DNA from: Populus alba | Taxonomy: Eukaryota > Streptophyta > Magnoliopsida > Malpighiales > Salicaceae | Direction of reading: 5' to 3' | DNA: 64,000 nt | Assembly: GCF_005239225.2 (NCBI RefSeq) | Contig: NC_133287.1 | Location: 11,265,493 to 11,329,492, forward strand | Shown here: in pieces, positions 23,255-39,370 of the stretch | Position numbering within the stretch: the stretch's first letter is position 1 | How the letters are laid out: every line of letters begins with the position of its first letter | Position numbers and translations under genes: made by a program | Notes under the pieces: generated by a model | Seen by the model: only the letters and a program-made list of their open reading frames with translations | The model's database searches: none | What the model was told of the DNA's origin: nothing

Positions 23255-23425
23255 TAAATGAAGGCTATCTATGGAGGTCGGTGATGTGCTTCCGAAGTGA
23301 AATGACCCTGCTCACAAATGTCAATTATTTTTTTTCATTTAATTCAATCCCTAAACACTTGTTTTTGTTTCAAATGCAACACCTAAAGCTTAAATTGTTC
23401 AAAATGAAATCGAAATTAATTTTTC
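23255..23425 (+). repeat. Dispersed repeat X, copy B, right part
   Basis: Continues the repeat after the hAT element, starting with the second target copy TAAATGAA and then GGCTATCTATGGAGGTCGG. Similarity to copy A ends near 23425. Confidence 0.85.
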
Positions 23426-24270
23426 CAAGCCAAGTATCAACTGTTCACCAAATTTATTTATTTTTGACACTACAAGAATCCCGAGTCAATTAAAACAAAT
23501 TACCGAGTCGATAATTTCATGACTGTACTGTCTACAGTGAAACCCCCGAAAGTTTTAAGTTCTTTGTAATTTACAAAACTAAAATGTCATTGTGGGACAG
23601 ACATCTTGTTCTAGAAAAACTAAAATGTCATTTTCTCCCATCTTCGTGTCTCAAAAAAGATCTCCAGCCTCTATTAAGATAGATCCATGGTGCCTAGGCA
23701 CGAACTCAAAGTGTCAGCCATAGATTAAAATGGACTCTGTTCCATGTGAGGGTGTCTATCAAGCAGGAAGAAAACCAAAACATACGGACCCTCTGGACAT
23801 TTTTCAGCTAAGCCCTAAATACATCGGAAGCAAGGCTCTGCACCAATAGTAGTTACTGTGGAATGCCATCAAATGAAAAATGGTACGAATATAACTGATT
23901 CATATGTATATATGGTACCAATAAGTGTACTATATAATCCAATCTTTTTTCTTTTCAATTTCATTCTATACTATTAATTTTATTTATTTAATTATAATAT
24001 TTTGATAACATGATTTTACAGCTAAACCCCCCTTCATCATAGTCATCAATCCTAGGAATTAAATATGGTACGAATATAACTGATTCATATGTATATGTGG
24101 TACCAATAAGTGTGTAATAAATTTACACAACAAATACAAAGAAAATCGAATGGTGAATGGCCGAGGGTGGACCATCAGATGGTAGCTACTCTGACTTGGG
24201 TTTCATAACTAGTCAACATCAATGGTACTCTTGCTCTCCTTTTCGGTTCCGAAATTTTATCACTCATATT
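23426..24270. repeat. Intergenic block with a 188-bp-spaced direct repeat
   Basis: A roughly 52-bp sequence starting ATGGTACGAATATAACTGAT occurs at about 23881 and again at about 24066. A related form is found at about 18570. No convincing gene. Confidence 0.65.
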
Positions 24271-24432
24271 TTTTAAAATATTTTTTATATAAAAATATAT
24301 TAAAATAATATTTTTTTAAAATAATTATTTTTAATATTAGCACGTTAAAAAAAACTAAAAATATCAAAAAATATTAATTTAAAGAAAATAAATAATATTT
24401 TTAAAATACAAAAACAAATAAAATAAAAAAAT
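24271..24432 (+). repeat. Fragment of a very AT-rich MITE-type family
   Basis: Words such as AAAATATATTAAAATAATAT and TTATTTTTAATATTAGCAC recur in diverged form at about 25115-25290, 27185-27340, 27600-27690 and 43300-43460, and in reverse at about 26690-26860 and 27370-27540. I recognise it as a common short repeat class of this genome but cannot fix its ends. Confidence 0.55.
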
Positions 24433-24950
24433 AATGTTTGAGGTATACATAGTAACTTTTTTAAATTTAAGCTTACTTTCAACTTTTGCATTTGTGGTAT
24501 AAAAACAAAGTAAGATGTTTGGTAACACACTAAACTGTGTTTTTTATTGTGGAGTCTATTAAAAAATTAAGTTTGAAATACAGTTTTTAAAAAACAGTTT
24601 TTACATGCTTTTATAACCGAGTTTTATAAAAAGCATTTTGAAAAACAATCGCAACCACACGACTACCAAACATTTTATACATGTTTTTTACTATACATAA
24701 ATCTCAATTATATTTTTTACCAAATACATATCTAAATCCAACTAATCATACCTAAATATATTTTTTAAAAATATATTTTTTTAAATTACGATAATAAAAG
24801 ATACCTCAAAAACAAAAAAATAAAAATGTAGCAAGTTGAGCTGTTATAGTGATAAAAAAAAACTGTGGCAACCCCTGCCAAAAGTGATAGGTACATGAAA
24901 GAATTGGATAGGATTGAAAATTATGTTATCCCAACTTTTTTGACCTTTTT
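24433..24950 (+). repeat. Dispersed repeat Z, copy 1
   Basis: Matches 26503-27120 in order: GTTTGGTAACA, TGTGTTTTTTATTGT, TTTTTACATG, CCGAGTTTTAT, CGCAACCA, ACTACCAAACATTTTATA, ATGTAGCAAGT, GAGCTGTTATA, CTGTGGCAACC, AAGTGATAGGTACATG. The GTTGCG..GTTTGGTAG ends suggest terminal inverted repeats. No coding capacity. Confidence 0.8.
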
Positions 24951-25056
24951 CTATAAAATCATAAAAAAAAAAAAAAAAAAAAACGTGTTGTGATAACCCA
25001 TTGCTCTTTTTCTCTTGCATGCATGAAAATTATCCCATAAGCCTTTTCTATCGAAT

Positions 25057-25095
<39 letters not shown>

Positions 25096-25435
25096 GTGCT
25101 ATCTTTATCACATTAAAAATAGTTATTATTAAAAAAAATTTTATTTTAAAATATATTAAAATAATATTTTTTATTTTAACATTAGCATAACAAAACAATA
25201 TAAAAATATTTAAAAAAATTATTTTGAATAAAAAATTAATAAAAATATTCAATTTTTTTCAAAAATATTTTTAAAATTCAAAAAGATATAAGCCTACGAC
25301 ATATTTTTCATGTTAAATCATAAAACAAAAATTATAAAAGAAAGTTATTGTTGTCTCATTATCTAAATTACAGATTTAATAGGTTAGCCTACATTGATTT
25401 AGGTTGTATTTTGTACTTTATTTTTATTTCATCCT
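24951..25435. other. AT-rich spacer with long A tracts
   Basis: Two poly-A runs (about 24962-24983 and 25059-25093) preceded by a related phrase (CTATAAAATCATAAAA and CTATCGAATCATAAAA), which suggests a local duplication of about 98 bp. No gene. Confidence 0.5.
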
Positions 25436-26230
25436 TTAAAATTGAGTTTATTGGAAATTAAGTCAGACAGTTTTTTTTTTTTTTAGGGGTTATCTCGATC
25501 GCATAACGTGGGTTGTGGATTTGACAACTTAGTTAACTCGAGTTTTTTGTCCTTTTTTTAATTTAATTTTGTTTTGAATTTCATCATTCAACACTAAGTT
25601 AATTAAGAATTCATCTTCATGATTTTCTTTTCACTTGTTTTCTATAAGATTATCATGGTTTTATGCATAGTTTTGAAACTCGGCCTGGCCCGGCAAGTCG
25701 ACCTGGGACCCGGCCGACCCAGGGCTGGAACTGGGCTGGTTTGAAGAAAAAATGAAGGAAAGAAAAACCCGGTGTGACCCGGCAACCCGCCCGGCCGCAA
25801 ACCCGTAAACTTTTATTTTTTTTTACTAAAATAGCATCATTTTGATTTTTTTTAAAATTTGACCCGGCGGCCTGATCAAGACCTAGTGACCCAGTCAAAA
25901 CCCGGAACCTGGGCCTTGGATTGGGCTGGCCACTGAGCCGGGTCTTAAAACTATGGTTTTATGATCCAGAGTGTAGATTTGACAAGTTAACTTAAGTTAA
26001 TCTAATATGTCATTATATCAATATTTTTAAAAAATATCATCCAATATACATCATATTTTGAGTTTATAATTATTTTTTTTATTAGATAATACATTAACAA
26101 TGTTTAGATATTTTTATGTATAAAAAAATAAATCTGACTTGCAACGAGCACGAGTCAATGATCCAACAGAAACTTAGCGCTTTTGAAATTAGAACTAAGC
26201 TTTGAGTTAAAAAAAAAAAAAAAAAGGATA
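25436..26230 (+). repeat. T-rich GGGTTAACCCG-type repeat units, plus orientation
   Basis: Units of the form 'feeding into GGTTATCTCGATC..GTGGGTTGTGG..GTTAACTCGAGTTTTTT' occur at about 25440-25560. A CCCGG-rich stretch at 25680-25940 (CGGCCTGGCCCGG, GACCCGGCGGCC) carries a complementary pair of arms near 25680-25700 and 25915-25950 and looks like a separate foldback repeat. No gene. Confidence 0.55.
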
Positions 26231-26502
26231 TTAAGTGTGAAGTGTTCAAAATAGATTTGATATGTATTTATCCTTTTTTAAAAAAATTGTTTCCAGTATA
26301 TTACTATACACTTGTACATATATTCATACAAAAATGCTTCATAGGAACTAGCCTTACTAAAAGGGAGATGTTCATACTCTATTATACAACGCAAAATTTA
26401 AGCTTAATCTTTGAATGTTTTGTGTGATTTCATACATATAGGAACTTTGTTAAATTTAAGCTTAACCTTTGAATGAACTTCTCCCTTTTAAAAGGATATT
26501 AA

Positions 26503-27120
26503 GGTTGTGTTTGTTTAGTTGCAATTTTTACATTTATAGTGTAAAAAACTTTGTAAAGTGTTTGGTAACATATCAAATTGTGTTTTTTTATTGTAGGGCC
26601 CTATCAAAAAATTGAGTTTGAAACGTAATTTTTAAGAAGCAGTTTTTACATGTTTTTATAACTGAGTTTTATGATACTCTGTTTGTTTTTGCGTTTCAAA
26701 AACAATTTTGAAAAAAAAATATTTTTTTTACTTCAATTTTTTTTTTGTGTTTTCAAATCATTTTAATGCGCTAATATCAAAAATAATTTTGAAAAAATAA
26801 AAAAAAATTATTTTAATGCATTTCCAAGTAAAAAACACTTTAAAAAATAACCGCAACCATACAACTACCAAACATTTTATATATGTTTTTTTGATATGCA
26901 TAAACCTCAATTATAATTTTTATCATACACGTATCTAAATTCAACTAACTACATTTAAATATATTTTTTTTAAAATTTATTTTTTCAAAGTTTAATCATA
27001 AAAGATACCTTAAAAAAAAAAATGTAGCAAGTAGAGCTGTTATAATGAGAAAAAAACTGTGGCAACCTCTGCCAAACTGAAAGTGATAGGTACATGTAAG
27101 AATTAGATAGGAATGAAAAG
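26503..27120 (+). repeat. Dispersed repeat Z, copy 2, with a nested insertion
   Basis: The same repeat as 24433-24950. Between the GTTTTTATAACTGAGTTTTAT and AACCGCAACCATAC blocks it carries about 150 extra bases (roughly 26675-26845). These contain TTTTAATGCGCTAATATC and TTTTAATGCATTTCCAAG, the signature of the AT-rich MITE-type family in reverse. This copy therefore appears to hold a nested short element. Confidence 0.75.
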
Positions 27121-27720
27121 TAACCAAAACAAAAATAATGTCATCCCAGAACAGAGGATAAAATAAGAAGTTACGTTTAAAAATTACTTTTTAAAGTATT
27201 TTTTATATGAAAATATATTAAATTAATAGTTTTTATTTTTTAATAATTATTTTTAATATTAATACATTGAAAACACTATAAAAATTAATTTCTTTAAAAA
27301 AACCCTTTTAATACAAAAATAAAAACAAATAACATTTAAGAAAGCGTTTGGAAACGCGGGCCAACCCGTTTCCAAAAAAAATTAAATTGTTTTTTTGCTA
27401 AAAATTAATTTTTTTTTAATGTTTTGGATCATTTTGATGCGCTGATTTTAAAAAATAATTTTTTTAAAATAAAAAAAATATTACTTTAATATATCTTAAA
27501 AATAAAAAAAAAAACACTTTAAAAATCATCGCAATTACACTTCCATCATACCCTAAATAAATTGACAGATTGAAGGTGCATTAAATACATGTCTATTCAC
27601 ATAGCTGAATTGATCTTAAAAATAATTTTAAAAAAAATAAAAAAATATTATTTTAATATATTTTAAAATAAAAAATATTTTAAAAAAATCTATCAATATT
27701 ATAATATAAATCGAGGGTGC
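27121..27720. repeat. Cluster of AT-rich MITE-type fragments
   Basis: Three partial copies of the AT-rich family at about 27185-27340, 27345-27545 (the latter begins GCGTTTGGAAACGCGG) and 27595-27700. GCATTAAATACATGTCTATTCACA near 27573 recurs as GCGTTAAATGCATGTCCATTCACA near 27719, which frames the third fragment with a direct repeat of about 147 bp period. No gene. Confidence 0.55.
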
Positions 27721-27960
27721 GTTAAATGCATGTCCATTCACAGAGCCCAACATGCATACTTGCACCTATGTTTTCTAGATATCCGAGAAGCCTCGCCATA
27801 AAACAGAAGCCAAAGCCCACGGCACTATGAACTGAGGAGTATAATTGATGAGCCGCAAAGGGACGGAAGACACTGATGCCTAACATAGAAAGAGGCTGAA
27901 GATGAAGCACCTAAACCTAGGAATTGAACGAAAATTTCGATGTAAAAAAAAAAATTATGT
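27721..27960. other. Short unassigned GC-richer segment
   Basis: About 200 bp of more balanced composition within repeats, with a minus-strand frame of 62 codons (27722-27910) that has no recognisable motif. It could be a captured gene fragment. Nothing more can be supported. Confidence 0.3.
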
Positions 27961-27999
27961 TAGTGTGGCCAATGTTTCTAAAAAAACAAATTCAAGACT

Positions 28000-29400
28000 T
28001 TGTTCATAGATTGGATTAGGTTTTATATGCTTGAATAATTTAATGTATTAATATAAAAAATACAATATAATAAATAAATTGATAAAAAAATCAACAACAA
28101 AGAAAAAAGTATAAAATCCTCGACTTGAGCTTATCCGGATTAGCATATCAAATATACGACTTAGACATGATACATGGATAAACCCATCGAAAGTAAACTA
28201 AATAAATCTATTAATTTCAATTATAAAATAACTCGATGTTGAAGGGTGAAACTAAAAAATAATTAATTATAAAAAAAAAAAAAAAATAGAGTCAAACCGG
28301 GTTAACTTATTAACGCACTGACTATGGATATAAGATTGGGATAATCCTATAGAAAAGAAAGAAGAAAAAAATCATGAAGACTAATTCTCAATCAATTAAA
28401 TGTTGAGGGATAAAATTAAAAAATTAAATGAATGTTAAAAAAAAATCAAATGTTGAAGGATCTTATTTGTTAAAGAAGAAAAAATTAAATAAGAAAGTGA
28501 TAACCCAACAGAAAGCAATATGGAAAAAGTTTGAAACTCAATTTCTTGCAATTAAAATGTTATAGAACAAAATTGAACAAAAAAACTATAATTCAAAAAA
28601 GGTGAAAACAAAATCGACTCGAGCTTACCTAAGTTAGCATGCAAAATCTACAATATGATTATGATACCGAAATAATCCCATCGAAAGCAAATAAAATAAA
28701 ATTATAAGCTTAATTATCAAACAACCTAATGTTAAAGGGTGAAACTAAAAAATAAAATATATAAAAAAAAGAATTAAAAAAAACCTAAGTTAATGTTAGG
28801 TTGACTCACTAACCTCGCAACTATGAACATAAGATTAAGATATTCCTATTGAAAGAAAAGTGAAAAAAAAAAACATAAAGACCAATTCTCAATAAATAAA
28901 ATGTTGAAGGATGAAATTTTAAAATATTATTTACAAAAAAAGACTAAAGTCAACTAGTGTTAACCTTTAAAACTCGTGATCTTAGTTATGAGTCCGAGAC
29001 TAACTACATAAAAGGAAACCTTAAAAAAAAATGAAGCAAAATTCTCAATAAACAAAATACTAAGGAATGAATTGAGAAAAAAAAGGAGTATAATAAAAAA
29101 GGATCCAAAACAAAACAAATAGCAATAAAAACAATGGTTACCAAATTTGACATAAAAATAAATTAAAATCAAATGTTGAGGGATAAAATTGAAAACAAAA
29201 TTCAATTAAGAGAATGATAAAAAAAAAAAAACCAAAAGAATAAAGACTAAATTTGATATAAAAATTAAATAAAACTAAATGATGAACAAGGAAATTGAAG
29301 GCACAAATAATAATAAAAAATATGTAAAAAACAAAACAAAACAATTAGCAATCATAAGAATAAGAACTAAATTGAATATAAAAAACTAATGATAGGATAC
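28000..29400 (-). repeat. Degenerate tandem array of the T-rich repeat family, minus orientation
   Basis: A-rich on the plus strand. A unit containing AAATGTTGA(A/G)GGAT, GGTTAACTTATTAAC and GATTGGGATAATCC-type words is repeated with drift at about 28240, 28400, 28450, 28555, 28730, 28900, 29060 and 29170, spaced roughly 50-180 bp. These are the complement of the units at 38.2-39.4, 46.6-47.1 and 53.6-54.4 kb. Reading frames in it are by-products of composition. Confidence 0.7.
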
Positions 29401-30640
29401 CTTTATATTTTGGCATGCCAATGCAAAACCCAAGGAGAATAAAGAAAAAAAAAGGAGAAAAACAAAAGTTCACCAGAGCCCAACTATTGTGCCATCGTGA
29501 ACATGTGCCTAACCACCAGGAAGAGTACGTCAGAAAGCTTTCAACATCACCATGTAAGGAAGCATTTTGTCGTCTTATGATGCCTCATGTGCTGTCTGAA
29601 GATGAAAGAGGCTCTCAAAATGCTAGCGAGTGTGTTGTACGCATGAGCCACCTTTTGTTTCTAAAATATATTTTATATTTATTAAAATATAATTTTAATA
29701 AATATTTAATAATTTTTTCAGTGAGATGTCAAACCCAACATCGGATGTACCCAAGGAAATTCTTTATATTTTTACTATTGCTCGTCTTTTGGTATCTATT
29801 TTCCACAAAGACCATCACCAAGCAATCTTCTCAATTGATAAGTAATTATTTTAGTGTATCATTTTAAGACTTAAGAGAGTCTATAACAAGATAGGTTAGT
29901 GACATGTCAGACCCAAAACAATTGGGTTTGGCGATTAGCCGAACCTAACAAAATATAGGTTTGGCGAGATGCTAGACCCAATTTATTTAGGTTTAACCAT
30001 CATCCTTAGGTTCATCTATCAGCTAAACCTAAGGAAACATAACCCTGGTGAGATACCAAACCCAACAAGCTTGGGTTGAGTCATCAATTGAATCCAAGGT
30101 AACATAATTCATCATGCCCTTTAACTTAGGTCAAGTTACATCTCATGTCTTATGTATTCAAGAGTAAGGAGTCTTGCTTATAGAATGATTATATAAATCA
30201 TCTGTGTATGAGGTAATGATTTATCTACACTTATAGATGTACAAAAGGTCTCTTGAGAGACTTACCATACTTATTATCTTACTAATCATATGTAAGTGAT
30301 ATTTGTTTCTTATTAATGTCACTAAAAGAAAATGACATTTTAGTCATTTCTTTCTTTGAAAACGACAACGTCAGGGAGTATAAACATCTCCTAAACCATC
30401 TAGGTAAGACGTTCAGAACCTTTTTATTTCTTAAGAGCTTGTATATATTTAAAAGTATTAATCCTTTTAGAATACAAGAACAAGCATCACTTGTTCTTGG
30501 AATTGAAAGTTCTTTTAAATTATTTCTTGTCTTTCCTATAAAGTTATTGGCTTTATCATTGGAGTGTCTTTAAATCCCCCAATTGGAACTATTTTTATAG
30601 GTAGGGCTTTACTATTAATTTGTGTTATAATGTTGTGGTC
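29401..30640 (+). repeat. Unclassified repeat region with ACCCAA/TTGGGT hairpins
   Basis: Four diverged blocks near 29720, 29900, 29965 and 30045 start with GAGATGTCAAACCCAA-type words and contain inverted pairs such as ACCCAAAACAATTGGGT and ACCCAACAAGCTTGGGT. A 150-codon frame at 29415-29867 has no recognisable motif. The block may be part of an LTR. Confidence 0.45.
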
Positions 30641-31640
30641 ACACAAATTAATTACCCTAGCTTAAATAAACAAGATAGTATAGAGAAATCAATGGGTCCA
30701 TCCCACGAGAAAGGTCTAGTACAAGTTTTTATGTTAGATGATATGAAATTTGAGGGGTTTTGAGGTTATCTAGGTTATGCTATGGTAAATAGAATAAAAC
30801 AATCAAGCTAAATTAAATACATTCGAAACTTATCAAGAGAGAAAACCTTGGTCTCAAGTAAACATCCATTTACGGAAATCAGAATTGATCATTGAAATGA
30901 TACATCAATTTATATTCTAGATTTTTTAAAAAATATTAGTTAGTTAACCGATCCGTAGTATAATTAACCCTAACCATTAAACAACTACAATATTCGTACT
31001 AGTAATTTAATTCAATGGCAACCTGAAGAACTAGATAGGTTGATAAATCTAAACAACATAACTGTTTGTAGTCTATATTTGATTTGATCGAATGTTTTTT
31101 TTTTTTTAAGATTAATAACATAGATTTGCCATAATTATTAAACGTAGTTGCTTCACAAATTTATATATCACAACTTCAGTTTTGATAGCAAACTTAGTAA
31201 TAGATTGTTAGAATAATAACTTAGAGTTCGTTCTAACAATAAAACTAAATAATCATAGGAAAACAAGCATACTCATCATAACTAAATAATCATAGGAAAA
31301 CAAGCATACTCATCATATAAACTGAAAAGAAAAGGTAAAATAGATTTCACAGTTTTTGAAATTCGAAGGTTTCTTGTGTTGTTGCAACCAAGAAAAAGAA
31401 CTTAACCTTGCATGTCTATCAAAAAACTAATGAAACGAAGAGATGAATACATAATTTCAGGCATATGAGGAAAGTGTGGATTTTTTCTTCTCTTTCTAGC
31501 TGCTCCTCCCTTCCTTTCTCTCTTTCTTTTTATTTGATAGGAAACCCTAATCCCTACTTCTCTACAAAATGGTCCTTTTCTAAGTAGACAATTTATATTT
31601 AAGTAGTGCAATACCTATTTTCCTAAAAAAAAAGAGTGTT
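30641..31640. other. Unclassified intergenic block with a 36-bp tandem duplication
   Basis: A unit starting AACTAAATAATCATAGGAAA at about 31244 is repeated at about 31280, apparently without change. The rest resembles non-coding repeat DNA but I cannot classify it. Confidence 0.5.
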
Positions 31641-32735
31641 GCATAAAATCTTCAAGCTTTGACTTTGGACTTTGAGAAGTTAAATTGCCCAAATAAAGAC
31701 TTGGATGTCTTTTTGCATACTTGGGAAGTAAATTAGACTTGTTTCTTCACAAAACATGTCTGTTGGCAAAAAATTATAAGTCGTCCTACAAAAATCATAT
31801 ATATCTCTCATACAAGCTCGTTTTCTACTAAAACTTGGTAGGCGGATAGGTCTTCGAGTCAAGAATCCAAAAGAATTGAGTTTGCGTTAAATGAACTTCT
31901 CTAACTCAAGATATTCAAGTCAGAATGACCAAAAGTCAACAATGATAAAATGCGAGATTTGTCTTTGAAGGCTGTGATTTCCATGCTTTTTTTTCTTTCT
32001 TGCTATACATGTATAGAAATGTATGAATGTTAGTTTTATAATGCAACTAGAATCACTTCATTTCAACCTCTAGAGCACAAGCTCTACACAAAATATCGAT
32101 CAGAGATTAAATCTGCTAATGTTCGACATGGGCTGGAACATGGTTTGAATTATCTCTAATTTATTTTTTGAATCTTACATCTAAAAATGTTTTTAAAATA
32201 TAAAACAAAGAATATCAAGATATTTTATATATACAAGATTGACAAAATAATGGAGGAATATAGTTGCATCAATTTAGTGTTTCCTAGGCCAATTAAGGAG
32301 AAGAAAACTATTTACCTGAAAGCTTGATTAACCGCTGCCCACAAACTAATAAATAACGTAATAAATATTCTGGTTGTTAGGACATCATCAACGGTTGACA
32401 TTAATCTCTCTCTCTCTCTCTCTCTCTTTGTTTACAATTATGTTGTTGCTCAGAGAGTAGAGGCACTGGTTATACCATTTTTATTTTTTTTTTAACCTTG
32501 AAACACCATATACCAGAAACAAAATAACAAATGTGAAGTCATAAGAGCACATGGACTGCAAAGGTAGACATGATACGAGGACGAAAGATGACAATTCAAT
32601 CAAGTAAATGCTGAGCAGTCAGTCAATGTTCATAGAGTAACAGTTTCCTTTCCAACTAAAAATGAGACGTCCTTTCGTCTGCTTTCCACCAATAACAAGA
32701 GCATGTTTCACTAAAATCCAGGAGGGTTTTTCCTT
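31641..32735. other. 3' flank of the carboxypeptidase gene and spacer
   Basis: No gene seen. A (CT)n microsatellite lies at about 32404-32428. The part next to 32736 would hold the 3' UTR of the minus-strand carboxypeptidase gene. Confidence 0.45.
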
Positions 32736-37054
<4,319 letters not shown>

Positions 37055-38220
37055 GGCCTTAATTAGTGGAAAGAAGAAGCGGAACTGAAGAAAATAAATG
37101 GGCTTGTCACTTCCTAGTAGGGTGTATGGGGCGTGTAATTAAATAGGAGAGAGAGGCAAGGCAGGGGACGGAAGGGAAGGGAAGTATCTTGAATGTCATC
37201 GGTCATCACTCAATAACACAACATTTTAGCCATTTGCACACCCATAATATTTGCTACAATTTGAAAAGACAACGCTAGCCTCACAACATTTCATAGATAT
37301 TGATTTTGGTCAAAGTTTCAAAGTTCAAAGAAAAAGAAAATGGCTTGATTTTTTTTTTTATTTTTTTTTTTAAGAGGGGTGTCACAATTAAAAAAAATCA
37401 ATAAATATTGTGATTCAAAACCCATGTCATTATTATTGGAACAGTAAACTCTTCTCATAAGAACTAATAAAGCTTGCAATTAGGGGTGGCCTCGTCTTTT
37501 GCGAGGGATTTATTGGGCATTATAAAATTAATTGGAGACAAATTGATTGATTCACACAGATTTTATTAACAAAATAAAATGATTTTATTGCTCTTAAAAG
37601 AAAAAAAGATATATAGCTTTTGTTCAATGGCTTTTTTTATCTTTTTAATATTATTTGCATAATAAAATTATGATGATATGCTTAAAAAAAACATTAAACT
37701 TGCACAAATAGGCTTTTATGTCTTTATGTGTTTTTAGAAAAGTGAAGTGACAAAATTGCCCTTAAAATTAAAAAAAAAAATCTAAGGTTCATTTCAAGGG
37801 TGTTTTAGTCTTTTTATTATGTTTATTTTGTTATTTTTAAGGTTCATTTAAGGACTATTTGGTAATTTAAAAAAATTAAATATTATGAAAAAAAAAGGTT
37901 ATGCATCAGAGCGTGAAGCTCCTCACACCTTTCAAGCGATGCATGTGAGGCCATCCATTTACCGAACTCTATCATCCATGACAGAGTTGGAAGTGACGTG
38001 TCGTTCTATTCACAATGGCGGGGGGCATTCTCAAAATGGAAATACAATTAAGCTTCAATGAATCTTTTTTCTTTTCCTCTTATTTTTTCTCTACCAACCT
38101 AGAAATTTGCGCTATCCATTTAAAAAATCAATTATACCCTTCAGTTTGTATTTCTATCAAATTTGATATTTATTCTTTTTATTACCGTTTGTTTTGCTTT
38201 TAATACTTTCAAAAGCTTAT
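37055..38220. other. Upstream region of the carboxypeptidase gene and AT-rich spacer
   Basis: Promoter of the minus-strand gene and intergenic DNA. A hairpin at about 37945-37995 pairs ATGGATG-type and CATCCAT words. No gene. Confidence 0.4.
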
Positions 38221-39370
38221 TTTTTTGTTTGAATTTCATCCTAAGGCATTTTAATTCATATAATTTGTTTATCCAATTTGAATCTTATTCTTTTGATTTT
38301 TTTTTTTTTGTGTTTTATCCTTGATTTATTTTATTTTCAATTTCACCCCTCATCGTTTTATTGTTTTTTATTTTGGTCCTTATTATTTTGATTGCTATTT
38401 TCTTATCTTTTTATATATATATATTTTTAATATTTTTCCCTCTATATTTTATTTTATTTTTTATTCAATTTTGGTTCTCATTCTTTTTATTTGCTATTTT
38501 TTTTATCCTTTTCTTTCTTAATTTTTTTTCAATTTGGTCCCTAATTATTTTCTTCTATTTATTTTTTACATCGGATTCGGTTCTTATTGTTTTGACTGCT
38601 ATTTATTTTGTTTAAATTTTTTTTATGAATGAAAAATTTACTTCATGATTTTTTTTCATGCTTGTCTTTCTACAAGGTAATCTCAGTTTTATGACTTGGG
38701 CTTGGTTTAAGTTCAGTCTTTTTTAGGTTTTTTATTTTTAAAAAAAATTCATCATTAAACATTGGGTTATTGGACCTTAAGCTTTATTATTTGTTCCATT
38801 TTTATTTTTATATGGTTATCCTATCTAATATCTCAGGTTGTGGGTTAGTTAAATTAACCTAAGTTGACTCAATTTTTTTATCTTGATGTTTTTTATGAAT
38901 TTTTTTTCAGTTTTATCATTTGGCATTAAATTATTAGCCCTTGAGCTTTGTGATTTTTTCCTTTTTTTTTTGCAGGGTTATCCAAAGTACAGATTAGTCA
39001 AGTTAACTTAGGTTCTTTTAGTGTTTTTTTATTTAATCTTGTCTCTTTTGTTAGGTCTTTTTTTTAAAAAATCTATTTTGTTTTATCCCAATCTCATATT
39101 ACGAGAGGCAGGTTAATCAAGTTAACTTATGTTTTTTCTTTGACATTACTTTTTTAAAATTGATTTTTTTTTTAATTTCATCCTTTGACATTAGGTTATT
39201 GATCCTTGAGCTATGTAATATCTCTTCATTTTTTTTTTCCTACAGGTTATCTCAATCTCATATCTCGGGTGACATATTAATCAACTTAATCTGGGTTGAC
39301 TCAAATTATTTTTATTTGAATATTTTTTATAATAGAAAAAATTTGACTCAACCCGCAGCATAACGTGAGC
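38221..39370 (+). repeat. Degenerate tandem array of the T-rich repeat family, plus orientation
   Basis: Successive units contain TTTCATCCTTTGACATTAGG, then TTGATCCTTGAGCT, GGTTATCTCAATCTCATATC and GTTAACTTA/CTTGGGTTGACTC words, at about 38640, 38745, 38900, 39060 and 39165. They are the reverse complement of the array at 28.0-29.4 kb. The hydrophobic frames here come from T-rich composition. Confidence 0.7.

Noticed and set aside
23470..23481. CACTACAAGAAT, identical to a typical CACTA terminal sequence
   Set aside because: No matching end, subterminal repeat array or target duplication was found with it, so it may be chance or a short relic.
29415..29867. 150-codon plus-strand frame
   Set aside because: Lies in repeat-like DNA, low-complexity start and a hydrophobic end from AT-rich sequence; no motif.
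38015..39363. Hydrophobic frames that look like membrane proteins
   Set aside because: They are T-rich repeat units read as Phe, Leu and Ile; the frames do not persist between units.
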